Positions 16,345 to 27,179 are shown, numbered from the stretch's first letter. The stretch is 64,000 nt of DNA from Kaistia defluvii (GCF_040548815.1 NZ_JBEPSM010000001.1:2542001-2606000); one strand, 5' to 3'. Notes: a model not told the origin generated them from the sequence alone. Made by a program: numbers and translations.

Positions 16345-17966
16345 TCGACAAAGGCGCGCGCATCGAAGCGCGCGTCGAGCATGCCATAGGTCGAACGCCA
16401 TGGCTTGCCGAGGCGCGATTCCAGGAACGCGTCGGCGATCACCGCCGGGAAGCGGCGGCGCATCGCGGCGGCGGCAACCGTCATGGCCAGCTGTTCGACC
16501 AGGATTCGGGCCGAGCCTTCGTCGGCCAGCGCCACGGCGGTGGCGGCGCGCAGCACGTTGAGCGTCGAGCGGGCGGCCTGGCCGAGCCCGTCCTCGATCA
16601 CCCGCAGCACTGCTTCGAGCGAATCCGAGGAGCGGCGCAGGATCCGCAGCACGTCGAGGCAGAGCACGTTGCCGGGGCCGTCGGCCAGCGCCGGCGCCAA
16701 GGCGTCGCGATAGAGCCGCGCCAGATGGCTTTCCTCGACGAAACCGTTGCCGCCGGTGCACTCGATCGCCTCGGCGACCACGGACGGGGTCACCTTGGTG
16801 ATCCAGTATTTCACCACCGGCGTCATCAGCCGCGCGAAGGCGGCCTCCAGCGGATCGTCATGCGAGCGGTCGACGGCTTCCGCCAGGCGGAAGGCGAGCG
16901 CCGCCGACGCCGTGACGTCGAGCGCCATGTCGGCCAGCACGCGGGTCATCAGCGGCTGGTCGAGCAGCGGCGCGCCGAAGGCCTTGCGGTGGCGCGCATA
17001 ATGCACCGCTTCCGCCAAGGCTGCGCGCGAAATTCCGGCCGAGGTGACGGCGCTGTCGACGCGGGTCAGCGTCACCGTCTCGTTGATGGTCGAGACGCCG
17101 CGCCCGGCCTCGCCGACCAAGAAGCCGGTCGTACCGGGGAATTCGACCTCTGCGACCGCGTTGGAGCGGGTGCCGAGCTTGTCCTTGAGGCGCGCCAGGC
17201 GGATCGGGTTGCGCTTGCCGTCGGGCAAGAAGCGCGGCACCAGGAAGAAGGAGAGCCCTTCCAGCGTCTGCGCCAACACCAGCAGCGCGTCGCTCATCGG
17301 CGCCGAGACGTACCATTTGTGGCCGACCAGCCGGTAGCTGCCATCGCCCGAGGCCTCGGCCCGTGTCGAATTGGAGCGAAGGTCCGAGCCGCCCTGCTTC
17401 TCGGTCGTGGCGAAGGCGAACAGCGCGCCCGCCTTCTGCGCCGAGGGGATGACGCGCGAATCGTAGCGCCTCGAACGGATCATCGGCAGCCAGGTTTCGG
17501 CGAGCTTCGGCGCGTGCGCGAGCGCCGCGACGCTGGCGCTGGTCACCGACATCGCGCCGACATGGCCGGCCTCGACCTGCGCGGTCATGTAGATACGGGC
17601 GGCGCGGGCAACGGCGCGAACGCTGGCCTCGTCGCCGCTGGCGTCCCAGATCGACGCCTGCAGCCCTGCGGCCACGCTGCGCCGCATCAGGGCATGGTAG
17701 GCAGGGTGGAACTCGACCGTATCGGCGCGGCGCCCGGCTGCGTCATGCGTCTTGAGGACCGGCGGCACGGCGTTGGCCAACCGCGCGAGATCGGCCATCT
17801 CGGCCGATCCCCATTGCTGACCATGGGTTGCAAGCCCCTCGACCACCGGTCGCGGCAGGCCCTCGACTAGGGCGGCCAGCACCGGGTCGGACGCATAAAG
17901 GTTCGCGCCGACGCGAAACGCGACCTGGTTGTTGACTTCGTGCGTCTCATAATCCGGCGAAACCAT
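16323..17966 (-). CDS. aidB: AidB-like acyl-CoA dehydrogenase
   Basis: Flavoprotein of 547 aa. The start [19 protein letters not shown] matches the AidB subgroup, as do the length and the substrate-binding region [19 protein letters not shown] stretch ([20 protein letters not shown]). The helical domain ends with [20 protein letters not shown], carrying the C-terminal catalytic-loop sequence of the family. E. coli AidB is induced by alkylation damage and binds DNA and FAD. No Ada-like regulator is nearby. Its 3' end overlaps ruvX by 22 bases on the opposite strand. Confidence 0.88.
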   Translation of the reverse strand: MVSPDYETHEVNNQVAFRVGANLYASDPVLAALVEGLPRPVVEGLATHGQQWGSAEMADLARLANAVPPVLKTHDAAGRRADTVEFHPAYHALMRRSVAAGLQASIWDASGDEASVRAVARAARIYMTAQVEAGHVGAMSVTSASVAALAHAPKLAETWLPMIRSRRYDSRVIPSAQKAGALFAFATTEKQGGSDLRSNSTRAEASGDGSYRLVGHKWYVSAPMSDALLVLAQTLEGLSFFLVPRFLPDGKRNPIRLARLKDKLGTRSNAVAEVEFPGTTGFLVGEAGRGVSTINETVTLTRVDSAVTSAGISRAALAEAVHYARHRKAFGAPLLDQPLMTRVLADMALDVTASAALAFRLAEAVDRSHDDPLEAAFARLMTPVVKYWITKVTPSVVAEAIECTGGNGFVEESHLARLYRDALAPALADGPGNVLCLDVLRILRRSSDSLEAVLRVIEDGLGQAARSTLNVLRAATAVALADEGSARILVEQLAMTVAAAAMRRRFPAVIADAFLESRLGKPWRSTYGMLDARFDARAFVDYICPKG

Positions 17967-18065
17967 GCGTCTCCTGCCCCGTCCTCGGCCCGCGTCCCTT
18001 ATGGCCCGCCAAGGTTAATAGGGGCAAAAGGCGCCGGTGTCTTGCCTCAAGGATTTGAGATTTTT

Positions 18066-20453
18066 CTAGCGCCGCTTGCCCCCCGGCCGTCCCTTGAACG
18101 CCGCTCCGGCAGGACGCCCGCCGCGACCGCGGAACTCGCGCTCCACAACCTTGCGTTCTCCCTTGGGAAGCAGCTTGCCATCGGACATCAGCTCGAAGCG
18201 AAGCGCGCCGGCGACTGGCGCCACTTCGACCAGCTTGACGTCGACGCTGTCGCCCAGGCGGAACATCTCGCCATTGCGCGAGCCGATCACGGCCTGGCGC
18301 GCCTCGTCGAACTGGTAGAAGTCCGAGCCGATCGAGCCGATCGGCACGAAGCCATCGGCGCCGGTCTCGTCCAGCTTGACGAACAGGCCGGCGCGGGTGA
18401 CGCCCGCGATGCGGCCATGGAATTGGGCCCCGATCCGATCCGCCAGCCAATGCGCCACGAGACGGTCGATGGTCTCGCGCTCGGCCGCCATGGCCCGACG
18501 CTCGGCCGTCGAGATCTCCTCGGCGATCGCCGGGAGGTCCTTGTCCATGCCGTCCGGCAACCCGCCCTCGCCCATTTCCAGCGCCCGCACCAGCGCGCGA
18601 TGCACGATCAGATCGGCATAGCGGCGGATCGGCGAGGTGAAATGCGCGTAGCGACGCAGGTTGAGGCCGAAATGGCCGATATTGTCGGGGCTGTAGATCG
18701 CCTGGCTCTGCGAGCGCAGCACCACCTCGTTGACAAGTGCCGCGTGCTCGCTGTCCTTCACCCGTCCGAGGATGGTGTTGAAGTTGCTCGGGCGCAGATT
18801 GCCGCTCTTCGGCAGGTTCATCTCGATCGTGGCGAGGAATTCCCGCAGCGATTCGAGCTTCGCCAGCGAGGGCTGGTCATGCACGCGATAAACCAGCGGC
18901 GAACCCTTGCGCTCCAGCGTTTCCGCCGCCGCGACATTCGCCTGGATCATGAACTCCTCGATCAGCTTGTGCGCGTCGAGCCGTTCGGGAATGACGATCT
19001 TGTCGATCGAGCCATCGGCGCCGACGATGACCTTGCGCTCGGGCAGGTCAAGATCGAGCGGCTCGCGATTGTCCCGGCCGCGCTTCATCACGGCATAGGC
19101 CGCCCAGAGCGGCTTCAGGATCGGCCCGAGCAGCGGCCCGGTCTTGTCGTCCGGCCGGCCGTCGATCGCGGCCTGCGCCTGCTGGTAGGAGAGCTTGGCC
19201 GCCGACCGCATCATGATGCGGTGGAACCAATGGAACTTCTTCTTGCCTTCGGCGGTGAACTGCATCCGCACGGCCAGCGCCGGGCGATCCTCGCCCTCGC
19301 GCAGCGAGCAGAGATCGTTCGAGATGCGCTCGGGCAGCATCGGCACGACGCGGTCGGGGAAATAGACCGAATTGCCGCGCTTCAGCGCCTCGCGGTCGAG
19401 CGCCGAATTCGGGCGCACATACCAGGCGACGTCGGCGATCGCGACGGTGACCAGGAAGCCGCCCGGATTTTCCGGGTCGGTGTCCGGCTCGGCATAGACG
19501 GCGTCGTCATGGTCCTTGGCGTCGGCCGGATCGATGGTGACGAGCGGCACCTGCCGCCAGTCCTCTCGGCCGCCGGCGATCTTCGCCTGCTTGGCCTTCT
19601 CGGCGTCTTCCAGCACCTGCGGCGGGAAGATGTAGGGAATGTCGTGCGCATGGATGGCGATCATCGAGACCGCCTTCTCGCTCGACATGTCGCCGATGAT
19701 CTCGACCACGCGCACGCGCGGCAGGCCGAAGCGCGACATGCGCTTGGCCTCGACCGAAACGAGATCGCCATTCTTGGCGCCGTTCAGGTCGTCGGCCTCG
19801 ACTTCGGCTTCCTTCTGCTTGCGATCGACCGGCAGCACGCGGGCGCCGCCGGGCGTGATGCGGATGACGCCGAGGATCGAGGCGGCCCGCTTCTCCAGCA
19901 CCTTGATGATGCGGCCGGTATGGGCGAAGCCGGTCTCTTCCAGGTCGGCGGCGTCGACATGCGACAGCACGCGGTCGCCGATGCCGGGCGCCGGGACCAG
20001 CGGCTTGCCGCGATTGAGACGGATCAGGATGCGCGGCGCGGTGCCATGGTCGGTGTCCCAGAGCGCGGGCTGGGCGACGAATTCGCCATGCTCGTCGCGC
20101 TCGGTGATCAGCAGCACGGTGACGGGCGGGATATCGCCCGGACGCGACAGCTTCTTGCGGTTCTTCTCGACGAGGCCGTCCTCGCTCAATTCCTTGAGCG
20201 TGCGCTTCAGCGCGATGCGGGCGCCGCCGGAAATGCCGAAATGCTTCGAGATTTCGCGCTTGGTCGCCTTGCCGGGATGCTCTGCGATGAAGGCAAGGAT
20301 CGCCTCGCGCGAGGGCATGCCGTTGGCAGGCGGGGCGACGGGGGCGACCGGCTTGCCGGAGGCCTTGGCGAAGGCTGCGGAACGCGTCGCGGATCTCGCG
20401 CCGGGCGTCCGGACCTTGGCGGCTTTGGGGGGAGTGTCTGGCTTCTTGGCCAA
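18066..20453 (-). CDS. rnr: ribonuclease R
   Basis: Processive 3'-5' exoribonuclease, about 795 aa. Order of domains: basic N-terminus, winged-helix (REAILAFIAEHPGKATKREI), cold-shock domains, the RNB catalytic domain with IDPADAKDHDDA holding the metal-binding aspartates, an S1 domain near FVPIGSIGSDFY, and a basic Arg/Gly-rich tail. The start is uncertain: a TTG at 20453 (xAKKPDTPPK) fits the family but lacks an obvious ribosome-binding site; the frame is open 33 codons further. topA lies upstream on the same strand, so the two may share a transcript. Confidence 0.92.
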   Translation of the reverse strand: MAKKPDTPPKAAKVRTPGARSATRSAAFAKASGKPVAPVAPPANGMPSREAILAFIAEHPGKATKREISKHFGISGGARIALKRTLKELSEDGLVEKNRKKLSRPGDIPPVTVLLITERDEHGEFVAQPALWDTDHGTAPRILIRLNRGKPLVPAPGIGDRVLSHVDAADLEETGFAHTGRIIKVLEKRAASILGVIRITPGGARVLPVDRKQKEAEVEADDLNGAKNGDLVSVEAKRMSRFGLPRVRVVEIIGDMSSEKAVSMIAIHAHDIPYIFPPQVLEDAEKAKQAKIAGGREDWRQVPLVTIDPADAKDHDDAVYAEPDTDPENPGGFLVTVAIADVAWYVRPNSALDREALKRGNSVYFPDRVVPMLPERISNDLCSLREGEDRPALAVRMQFTAEGKKKFHWFHRIMMRSAAKLSYQQAQAAIDGRPDDKTGPLLGPILKPLWAAYAVMKRGRDNREPLDLDLPERKVIVGADGSIDKIVIPERLDAHKLIEEFMIQANVAAAETLERKGSPLVYRVHDQPSLAKLESLREFLATIEMNLPKSGNLRPSNFNTILGRVKDSEHAALVNEVVLRSQSQAIYSPDNIGHFGLNLRRYAHFTSPIRRYADLIVHRALVRALEMGEGGLPDGMDKDLPAIAEEISTAERRAMAAERETIDRLVAHWLADRIGAQFHGRIAGVTRAGLFVKLDETGADGFVPIGSIGSDFYQFDEARQAVIGSRNGEMFRLGDSVDVKLVEVAPVAGALRFELMSDGKLLPKGERKVVEREFRGRGGRPAGAAFKGRPGGKRR

Positions 20454-20528
20454 GTAAATTATGTCCAGTTCGGAATGGGGTGCGGCCGGGACTGCGCCCG
20501 TCCTCTCCCAAGGGGGAGAAATGAGAAT

Positions 20529-20561
20529 GGCCGGCTGTGTCCATTCTGGCAACAGCCGGCC
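20529..20561. repeat. inverted repeat between topA and rnr
   Basis: Perfect 10-bp arms GGCCGGCTGT (20529-20538) and ACAGCCGGCC (20552-20561) in the 134 bases between the topA stop and the rnr start. There is no T-run on either side, so it is probably an mRNA hairpin or a processing signal rather than a terminator. Confidence 0.5.
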
Positions 20562-20587
20562 TCGAGAATGCGTGACGCGGCGGCCGG

Positions 20588-23353
20588 CTACTCGGCGTCG
20601 GCCTCGGCAGGCGATTTCTTGGTCGCGGTCTTCTTCGCGGCCGGCTTCTTGGCGGCAGCCTTCTTGGCCGGAGCCTTCTTCGGCGCGTCTTCCGACACGC
20701 CGTCGCCATCCGCGACCTTGGCAGCGGCCTTCTTCGCCGGCGCCTTCTTCGCGGTGGTCTTGGCTTCCGCCTTCGGCTTCGCCGCCGCGCGCGTCTTCTT
20801 GACCGGAGCCTTGCCCGCCTTCTCGGCGATCAGGGCGACGGCTTCGTCGAGCGAAACGGTTTCCGGCGGCAAGGCCTTCGGCAGCGTGGCGTTGACGGCG
20901 CCATGCTTCACATAGGGGCCATACTTGCCGGCGTGCACGGTGATCGGGCCGCCCAAGGTCGGGTGATCGCCCAGCGTCTTGATCGGCTCGGCGCCGGCGC
21001 GGGCCGGCCGTCCGCCGCGCGCCTTCTTCTCGGCGATGACGTCGACGGCGCGGTTGATGCCGACGACGAAGACCTCGTCGACGCTGTCGAGATTGGCGTA
21101 TTTGCCGTCATGCAGCAGGAACGGACCGTAACGCCCGATACCGGCCTGGATCGGCTTGCCGTCCTCGGGATGGATGCCGACGTCGCGCGGCAGCGACAGC
21201 AGCGCGAGCGCCTTGTCGAGGTCGAGCGTCGCGGCTTCCCAGCCCTTGGGCAGCGAGGCGCGCTTCGGCTTCTCCTTGCCTTCGGGTTCGCCGAGCTGGA
21301 CGTAGGGACCGAAACGGCCGCTGCGCAGCGTGACGTCGAGACCCGTCGCCGGATCCTTGCCCAGCACCTTCGAACCCTCGGCGCCGAGCACCGAGCCGTT
21401 TTCGCCATTCTCGCCCGGCGTCGCATCGTCGCCCGAGGCAACGAGCTGGCGGGTGAAGCGGCATTCCGGATAATTCGAGCAGCCGATGAAGGCGCCGAAC
21501 TTGCCGAGCTTCAGCGACAGGCGGCCGGCGCCGCAGGACGGGCAGGTGCGCGGATCGCCGCCATCGGCGCGTGCCGGGAAGATGTGGGGCCCAAGCAGGT
21601 CGTTCAGCGCGTCCAGAACCTGCGTGACGCGCAGTTCCTTGGTTTCGCCGACATCGGCGGCGAAACGCTGCCAGAATTCGCGCAGCACGTCCTTCCAGGC
21701 GATCTCGCCGGCCGAGATCTGGTCGAGCTTCTCTTCCAGATCGGCGGTGAAATCATATTCGACATAGCGGGCAAAGAAGCTCTGCAGGAACGCCGTGACC
21801 AGGCGGCCCTTGTCCTCGGGCACGAGGCGCTTCTTGTCGAGGCGGACATATTCCCGGTCGCGCAGCACGGTCAGCGTCGCGGCATAGGTCGAGGGACGGC
21901 CGATGCCGAGCTCTTCCATGCGCTTCACCAACGTCGCTTCGCTGTAGCGCGGCGGCGGCTCGGTGAAATGCTGGGTGGCGGCGATCGCCTTCTTGGTCAG
22001 GCTCTCGCCCTTCTCCATGCGCGGCAGGCGGCCTTCGTCCTCGTCGCCCTCCTCGTCCTTGTCCTCATTATAGAGAGCGAGGAAGCCGTCGAAGGTCATG
22101 ACCTGGCCGGAGGCGCGCAGGTCGATCTTGCGGCCGCCGGCTTCGACCAGAATGTCGACGGCGGTGCGCTGCATCTCCGCCGATTCCATCTGGCTGGCGA
22201 CGGTGCGCTTCCAGATCAGCTCGTAGAGGCGGGCCTGATCCTGCTCGACATAGCGGGCGACGTCGCGGGGACGGCGGGTCGGGTCGGTCGGGCGGATCGC
22301 CTCATGCGCTTCCTGGGCGTTCTTCGCCTTGGTCTGGTAGCGGCGCGGCGCGTCCGGCAGGTGCTTGGCCGAGAAATCGGTGCCGATCACGCCGCGGACA
22401 GCGGCAACCGCCTCCGGCGCCATGTCGACGCCGTCGGTACGCATATAGGTGATGAGACCGACCGTCTCGCCGCCGAGCTCGACGCCTTCATAGAGGCGCT
22501 GCGCCAGCTGCATGGTGCGGTTCGGCGCGAAGCCGAGCTTACGGCTCGCTTCCTGCTGCAGGGTCGAGGTGGTGAACGGCGCGAAGGGATGGCGCTTGGC
22601 CGGCTTCGACTCGATCTCGGCGACCGTATAGCGGCCGGCGTCGAGCGCCGCGCGGAACGCCTCGGCCTCCTCGGCGGTGCCGACGTCGAGGCGGCTGATC
22701 TTCTTGCCGTCGGCGCCGACCAGGCGGGCCTGGAACTCGTCGCCGCGCGGCGTCGCCAGCGTTGCCAGCAGCGACCAGTATTCGCGCGGCTTGAAGATCT
22801 CGATCTCGTTTTCGCGGTCGCAGACGAGGCGGAGCGCCACGGACTGGACGCGGCCGGCCGAGCGGGCGCCCGGCAGCTTGCGCCACAGCACCGGCGACAG
22901 CGTAAAGCCGACCAGATAGTCGAGCGCCCGGCGCGCCAGATAGGCGTCCACCAGCGCCACGTCGATCGGACGCGGGTTCTTCATCGCCTCGAGGACGGCC
23001 TGCTTGGTGATCGCGTTGAACACCACGCGCTCGACCGGCTTGTCCTTGATCGCCCGCTTCTGCTTCAGGACTTCGAGAACGTGCCAGGAAATGGCCTCGC
23101 CTTCGCGATCCGGGTCGGTTGCAAGAATGATGCGGTCGGCGGCCTTGGCGGCGGTGGCCATGTCGACAAGGCGCTTGGCGGACTTCGGGTCCGCCTCCCA
23201 GCTCATCGCGAAGTCCTCGTCCGGAAGCACCGAGCCGTCCTTCGACGGCAGGTCGCGGACATGGCCGTAGGACGCCACGACGTGATAGTCGGAGCCGAGG
23301 TACTTGTTGATCGTTTTCGCCTTTGCAGGCGATTCCACGATGACGAGATTCAT
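20588..23353 (-). CDS. topA: DNA topoisomerase I
   Basis: Type IA topoisomerase of about 921 aa that relaxes negative supercoils. The toprim domain begins VIVESPAKAKTINKYLG, with the acidic DPDREGEAISWH motif. The active-site tyrosine is in GLITYMRTDG. A C-terminal zinc finger (CPSCGAGRLSL...CSNYPEC) and several repeated topoisomerase C-terminal modules follow, then a Lys/Ala/Pro tail (repeated KKAPAKKAAAK-type units). The start at 23353 (MNLVIVES) is preferred over an ATG three codons upstream. dprA and plsY lie upstream on the same strand, the usual neighbourhood in rhizobia. Confidence 0.96.
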   Translation of the reverse strand: MNLVIVESPAKAKTINKYLGSDYHVVASYGHVRDLPSKDGSVLPDEDFAMSWEADPKSAKRLVDMATAAKAADRIILATDPDREGEAISWHVLEVLKQKRAIKDKPVERVVFNAITKQAVLEAMKNPRPIDVALVDAYLARRALDYLVGFTLSPVLWRKLPGARSAGRVQSVALRLVCDRENEIEIFKPREYWSLLATLATPRGDEFQARLVGADGKKISRLDVGTAEEAEAFRAALDAGRYTVAEIESKPAKRHPFAPFTTSTLQQEASRKLGFAPNRTMQLAQRLYEGVELGGETVGLITYMRTDGVDMAPEAVAAVRGVIGTDFSAKHLPDAPRRYQTKAKNAQEAHEAIRPTDPTRRPRDVARYVEQDQARLYELIWKRTVASQMESAEMQRTAVDILVEAGGRKIDLRASGQVMTFDGFLALYNEDKDEEGDEDEGRLPRMEKGESLTKKAIAATQHFTEPPPRYSEATLVKRMEELGIGRPSTYAATLTVLRDREYVRLDKKRLVPEDKGRLVTAFLQSFFARYVEYDFTADLEEKLDQISAGEIAWKDVLREFWQRFAADVGETKELRVTQVLDALNDLLGPHIFPARADGGDPRTCPSCGAGRLSLKLGKFGAFIGCSNYPECRFTRQLVASGDDATPGENGENGSVLGAEGSKVLGKDPATGLDVTLRSGRFGPYVQLGEPEGKEKPKRASLPKGWEAATLDLDKALALLSLPRDVGIHPEDGKPIQAGIGRYGPFLLHDGKYANLDSVDEVFVVGINRAVDVIAEKKARGGRPARAGAEPIKTLGDHPTLGGPITVHAGKYGPYVKHGAVNATLPKALPPETVSLDEAVALIAEKAGKAPVKKTRAAAKPKAEAKTTAKKAPAKKAAAKVADGDGVSEDAPKKAPAKKAAAKKPAAKKTATKKSPAEADAE

Positions 23354-23587
23354 CAATGCCATTTACGAAAAGGCCGGACGAGCCACGAAAACCCGATCCG
23401 ACGAGAATTGGAACAAGGCGGAAACCCCGCCGGCCCACGGTGTGGGCGCATTCGGGCTGGACAATCCCGGAAAGCACCCTGACTGTCAATGAAGGCTGTC
23501 ACGCCAAGCGACGCTACACCATTTGGTTGCATTTGGTTGCAAACGCAACTATATGAGAGTCGATGCACGCCTTGCAACAATCGAGGT

Positions 23588-23809
23588 ATGGATATGGGGT
23601 GGCAACCGGAAGATACCAGCCGCGACGGCATAGCACCCAACATCGCCACGGCCGACCTGCGTCATGCGAAGGCCCGTTACATCGCCGAAATGACGAAGGA
23701 ACTGCGCAGCATGGCCACCAGCGCGGGGATGGAGTTTCTCTCCTACCTGCTCGCCGTCTCGGAAGAAGAAGCCCGCCAGGAAAGCCAGCGCACGGCACAT
23801 CCCGGATAG
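23588..23809 (+). CDS. conserved small hypothetical protein (73 aa)
   Basis: Encoded between the divergently placed topA and dprA ends. The protein starts MDMGWQPEDTSRDGIAPNIA and has a single helical stretch LRHAKARYIAEMTKELRSMA. No transmembrane segment or metal motif is seen. The likely start is the ATG at 23588, with GAGG just upstream; a second ATG is two codons later. The frame is open further upstream, but that part includes the repeated TTTGGTTGCA sequence and is unlikely to be coding. The function is not known. Confidence 0.65.
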   Translation: MDMGWQPEDTSRDGIAPNIATADLRHAKARYIAEMTKELRSMATSAGMEFLSYLLAVSEEEARQESQRTAHPG

Positions 23810-23857
23810 CGCCGCGTCGCTCAAGCGCCTGACGGATACGCCCGGGCCCCAGTTGGC

Positions 23858-25168
23858 CTAGTGCAGCAGCGAGATGCGCTGGCCGGCGTGGTGCTCGATC
23901 CGGCCGGCAAGGTCCAGTTCCAATAGCAGCATCTGCACCATCGCCGCCGACAGGCCGGTGAACCGAATCAGGGCGTCGATCTCGGTCGGCGCCGGCCCCA
24001 GAGCCTCGACCAGCCGGTCGCGATCCCGGTCGTGCTGCGCGGCATCCGGCACAACCGCGCGGGGCCCCTCGTTCGCCATGCCCGGCCGGGACGCGGCGTG
24101 GCGGGTTGTGCCCTCCCGCGCCGACGCCTCGTCGTCCGGCATGGCGTCGGCTTCGAGAGCCTCGTCCGCATCGAGGAATGACGCTCCTTCGAAGCGGTGC
24201 TCGGCCAGGCCGTCGCCGCGGCCGATCGGCCAATCCGATTGCGGCGCGAAGGCGCGGCCCAGCATCGGCGCCACGATCTCCAGCACGTCGGCGGCTTCGG
24301 TGACGAGATGCGCGCCCTGCTTGATCAGCTGGTTGGTGCCGGCGGCGCGTGGGTCGAGCGGCGAGCCAGGAACGGCGAACACCGCCCTGCCCTGCTCGCC
24401 GGCGAGCCGCGCCGTGATCAGCGATCCCGAGCGCTGCGCCGCCTCGACGATGACGGTCCCCGACGCCATGCCGGCGACGAGCCGGTTGCGACGGGGAAAA
24501 TCGCGTGAGCGCGGCTCCCAGCCAACCGGCATTTCCGAGACATGCGCGCCGCCGCTGGCCAGGATGCGATCAGCGAGCGCGGCGTTTTCCGGCGGATAGA
24601 GCCGGTCGAGACCGCCCGCGAAGACCGCGACAGTGCCGCCCTGCAGCGCCGCCTCATGCGCCGCCGCGTCGATGCCACGCGCCAGGCCCGAAGCGATGAC
24701 GAAGCCGCCATCGCCGAGATCGCGCGCCAGCCGCTGCGCCAGGCGGCAGCCCACCACCGAGGCGCTGCGCGCGCCGACGATGGCGATCATCGGCTTCTCC
24801 AGCACGGCGAGGCTGCCGCGAACCGAGAGCAGCGGGGGCGCGGCATCGATCGCCTTCAGCCAGGCGGGATACCCCGCCTCGCGAATCCCCACGAACTGGC
24901 CGCCGAGGCGGGAAAGCTGGTCGATCTCGCGCTCGGCTTCAGCGCGGCTGGCAATGCGGACGCGCCGGCCGCTGCGGGCGGCGAGTTCCGGGAGCCCTTC
25001 AAGGGCGGCAATGGCCGAACCAAAATGGCGGATCAGCTCGCGAAAAGTGACGGGCCCGACATTCTCGCTTCGGATCAGTTGCAGCCAGGCGGTGCGTTCA
25101 TCGTCCGTCAGGCGGACGTCGGCGGGCCGTCCAGCGTCGCGGGGAGAACCATTTTCCCCGCGCGCCAT
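23858..25168 (-). CDS. dprA: DNA processing protein DprA
   Basis: DprA (436 aa) protects incoming single-stranded DNA and loads RecA during transformation. The Rossmann-like core is clear: [35 protein letters not shown], and [18 protein letters not shown]. The [17 protein letters not shown] block includes the conserved RN pair. N-terminal helix-hairpin-helix-like and C-terminal winged-helix parts ([18 protein letters not shown]) flank it. plsY starts one base upstream on the same strand, giving a tight plsY-dprA-(topA) arrangement. No other competence genes are in the window. Confidence 0.95.
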   Translation of the reverse strand: MARGENGSPRDAGRPADVRLTDDERTAWLQLIRSENVGPVTFRELIRHFGSAIAALEGLPELAARSGRRVRIASRAEAEREIDQLSRLGGQFVGIREAGYPAWLKAIDAAPPLLSVRGSLAVLEKPMIAIVGARSASVVGCRLAQRLARDLGDGGFVIASGLARGIDAAAHEAALQGGTVAVFAGGLDRLYPPENAALADRILASGGAHVSEMPVGWEPRSRDFPRRNRLVAGMASGTVIVEAAQRSGSLITARLAGEQGRAVFAVPGSPLDPRAAGTNQLIKQGAHLVTEAADVLEIVAPMLGRAFAPQSDWPIGRGDGLAEHRFEGASFLDADEALEADAMPDDEASAREGTTRHAASRPGMANEGPRAVVPDAAQHDRDRDRLVEALGPAPTEIDALIRFTGLSAAMVQMLLLELDLAGRIEHHAGQRISLLH

Positions 25169-25169
25169 G

Positions 25170-25787
25170 TCAGCCCTTCTGGCCGATGCGGCTCTCGGTG
25201 CCGCCGAGCAGCCGCCGGATGTTGGTGCTGTGCTTGAGGATCAGGATCACCGCCAGGACCGCGAACAGCGCACCCTTCGGGATGTCGCCGGTCGCCAGCA
25301 GCACGATCGGTACGAGCACGCTCGCCACCAGCGCCGCGAGCGAGGAATAGCGCGCGATATAGGCGACCGCGATCCAGACCGCCGCGAACAGCAGCGCCAT
25401 CGGCCAGGCGAGGCCGATCAGCACGCCGAGATAGGTCGCGACGCCCTTGCCGCCCTTGAAGCGCAGCCAGACGGAGAAGATGTGGCCGAGAAAGGCGCCA
25501 AGTCCCGCCAGGATCGCCGCTTCCGGCCCCCAGAAATGGCCGGCCAGCAGCACGGCGACGGTGCCCTTCAGCGCATCGCCGATCAGCGTCGCGGCGGCCA
25601 GCTTCTTGTTGCCGGTGCGCAGAACGTTGGTGGCGCCGATATTGCCCGAGCCGATCGAGCGGATGTCGCCGAGGCCGGCGAAGCGCGTCAGGATCAACCC
25701 GAACGGGATCGAGCCCAGGAGATAGCCAAGCACCAGCGCCGCCACGGCGAGCGACGCGCTTAAGTCCCAGCCAACCGGCTGCGGCAT
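25170..25787 (-). CDS. plsY: glycerol-3-phosphate acyltransferase PlsY
   Basis: Inner-membrane enzyme (205 aa) that transfers acyl groups from acyl phosphate to glycerol-3-phosphate, the first step of phospholipid synthesis. The three family motifs are visible: GSIPFGLI near the start, the [14 protein letters not shown] loop with the essential serine and asparagine, and [13 protein letters not shown]. Five hydrophobic segments are expected. dprA follows after one base. pyrC-like lies 69 bases upstream on the same strand, so a longer pyrB-pyrC-plsY-dprA transcript is possible. Confidence 0.95.
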   Translation of the reverse strand: MPQPVGWDLSASLAVAALVLGYLLGSIPFGLILTRFAGLGDIRSIGSGNIGATNVLRTGNKKLAAATLIGDALKGTVAVLLAGHFWGPEAAILAGLGAFLGHIFSVWLRFKGGKGVATYLGVLIGLAWPMALLFAAVWIAVAYIARYSSLAALVASVLVPIVLLATGDIPKGALFAVLAVILILKHSTNIRRLLGGTESRIGQKG

Positions 25788-25856
25788 GGCAGGATTCCCC
25801 CGAACTCGAAAAGATGGCGCGGTGCCTGGGAAATCCAGCCACCGGGAAACGTGAAA

Positions 25857-27179
25857 TCAGTCGCCAGCGTATGCGTAGACGGTCCGGCCTGCAACGATTG
25901 TCCGGAGCACGCGGCCCTCGAAGCGCGCGCCCTCGAACGGCGTGTTCTTCGAGCGCGAGCGCAGCTTCTCGCCGTCGCAGATCCAGGGCATCGCCGGATC
26001 CACCAGGATGATGTCGGCGGGCGCGCCGGGCGTCAGCTTGCCCCCCGGCAGGCCGAGCAGTTCCGCCGGCCGGGTCGAAAGCGCGCGCGCCACGGTCAGC
26101 AGGTCGACATCGCCATTGTTGACGAGGCGCAGCGTCGCCGCGAGCAGGGTTTCAAGCCCGACCGCGCCGTCGGCAGCTTCGGCGAAGGGATGGCGCTTGG
26201 TGTCGACGTCCTGCGGATCATGGCTGGAGACGATCACGTCGATCGAGCCGTCGGCGACGCCCTCGATCATCGCCTGCCGGTCGTCTTCGGAACGCAGCGG
26301 CGGCGACAGGCGGAAGAAGGTGCGATACGGCCCGATATCGAGCTCGTTCAGCGCCAGATGCGTGGCCGAGACGCCGCAGGAGACGGCGAGCCCGGCCTTC
26401 TTGGCGCGGCGGATGATCTCGAGCGATTCCGCGCAGGAGATCTGCGCCGCGTGATAGCGGCCGCGCGTCAGCGCCGCGAGGCGGATGTCGCGCTCCAGCA
26501 TGATGATCTCGGCTTCCTTGGGGATGCCGGAAAGGCCGAGCCGGGTCGCCGTCTCGCCTTCGTTCATCACGCCCGAGCCGGTCAGGTCCGGATCGGCCGG
26601 GTGGTGCATGATCAGCGCGCCGAAATCGCGCGCATAGGTCAGCGCCCGGCGCAGCACCAGCGCATTGGTGATCGAGTGCCGCCCATCGGTGAAGCCGACG
26701 GCGCCGGCATCCTGCAACAGGCCGAACTCCGTCATCTCCCGACCCTTCAGGCCCTTGGTGATGGCGGCCATCGGCATGACGTTGACCAGCGCCGTGTCGC
26801 GCGTGCGGCGGGCGATGAAGTCGACCAGCGCCACGTCGTCGATCACGGGATCGGTATCCGGCATCATGATGACGGTGGTGACGCCGCCGGCGGCGGCCGA
26901 CTGGCCGGCCGAGGCGAAGGTCTCGCGATGCTCGCCGCCCGGCTCGCCGATGAAGACGCGCATGTCGATCAGGCCGGGCATCACGGCCGCGCCGCGGCAA
27001 TCAACGATCTCCGCGCCATCCGGCACGGCGGCGTTGTCCGCCTCCGGTCCGGCCGCCACGATCACGCCATCGGCGATGATGACGGAGCCGCGCGCGTCGA
27101 GCTTGCGCGACGGGTCGATGACGCGCGCATTGGCGAGCACCAGCGGGCGTTGGGTTTCTTTCAGGCGATCCGGCATCAT
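25857..27179 (-). CDS. pyrC: dihydroorotase-like protein lacking the metal-binding HxH
   Basis: Amidohydrolase-fold protein of 440 aa encoded 7 bases after pyrB. It aligns well with type I dihydroorotases (GGVTTVIMMPDTDP, GETATRLGLSGIPKEAE). However the first metal motif, normally HxHxREPG, reads MRVFIGEPG; later metal and substrate residues are also changed (VSATHL for VTPHHL, SSHDPQ for TDHAPH-like). It is therefore probably catalytically inactive, like the PyrC' partner needed to assemble aspartate carbamoyltransferase in Pseudomonas. A true dihydroorotase should then be elsewhere in the genome. Confidence 0.85.
   Translation of the reverse strand: MMPDRLKETQRPLVLANARVIDPSRKLDARGSVIIADGVIVAAGPEADNAAVPDGAEIVDCRGAAVMPGLIDMRVFIGEPGGEHRETFASAGQSAAAGGVTTVIMMPDTDPVIDDVALVDFIARRTRDTALVNVMPMAAITKGLKGREMTEFGLLQDAGAVGFTDGRHSITNALVLRRALTYARDFGALIMHHPADPDLTGSGVMNEGETATRLGLSGIPKEAEIIMLERDIRLAALTRGRYHAAQISCAESLEIIRRAKKAGLAVSCGVSATHLALNELDIGPYRTFFRLSPPLRSEDDRQAMIEGVADGSIDVIVSSHDPQDVDTKRHPFAEAADGAVGLETLLAATLRLVNNGDVDLLTVARALSTRPAELLGLPGGKLTPGAPADIILVDPAMPWICDGEKLRSRSKNTPFEGARFEGRVLRTIVAGRTVYAYAGD

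Noticed and set aside
17940..20915. Nearly 1000-codon plus-strand frame opposite rnr
   Set aside because: Shadow of rnr and topA; low-complexity composition and no recognisable domain.
20903..23482. Long plus-strand frame opposite topA
   Set aside because: Shadow of topA, which has complete catalytic and zinc-finger motifs.
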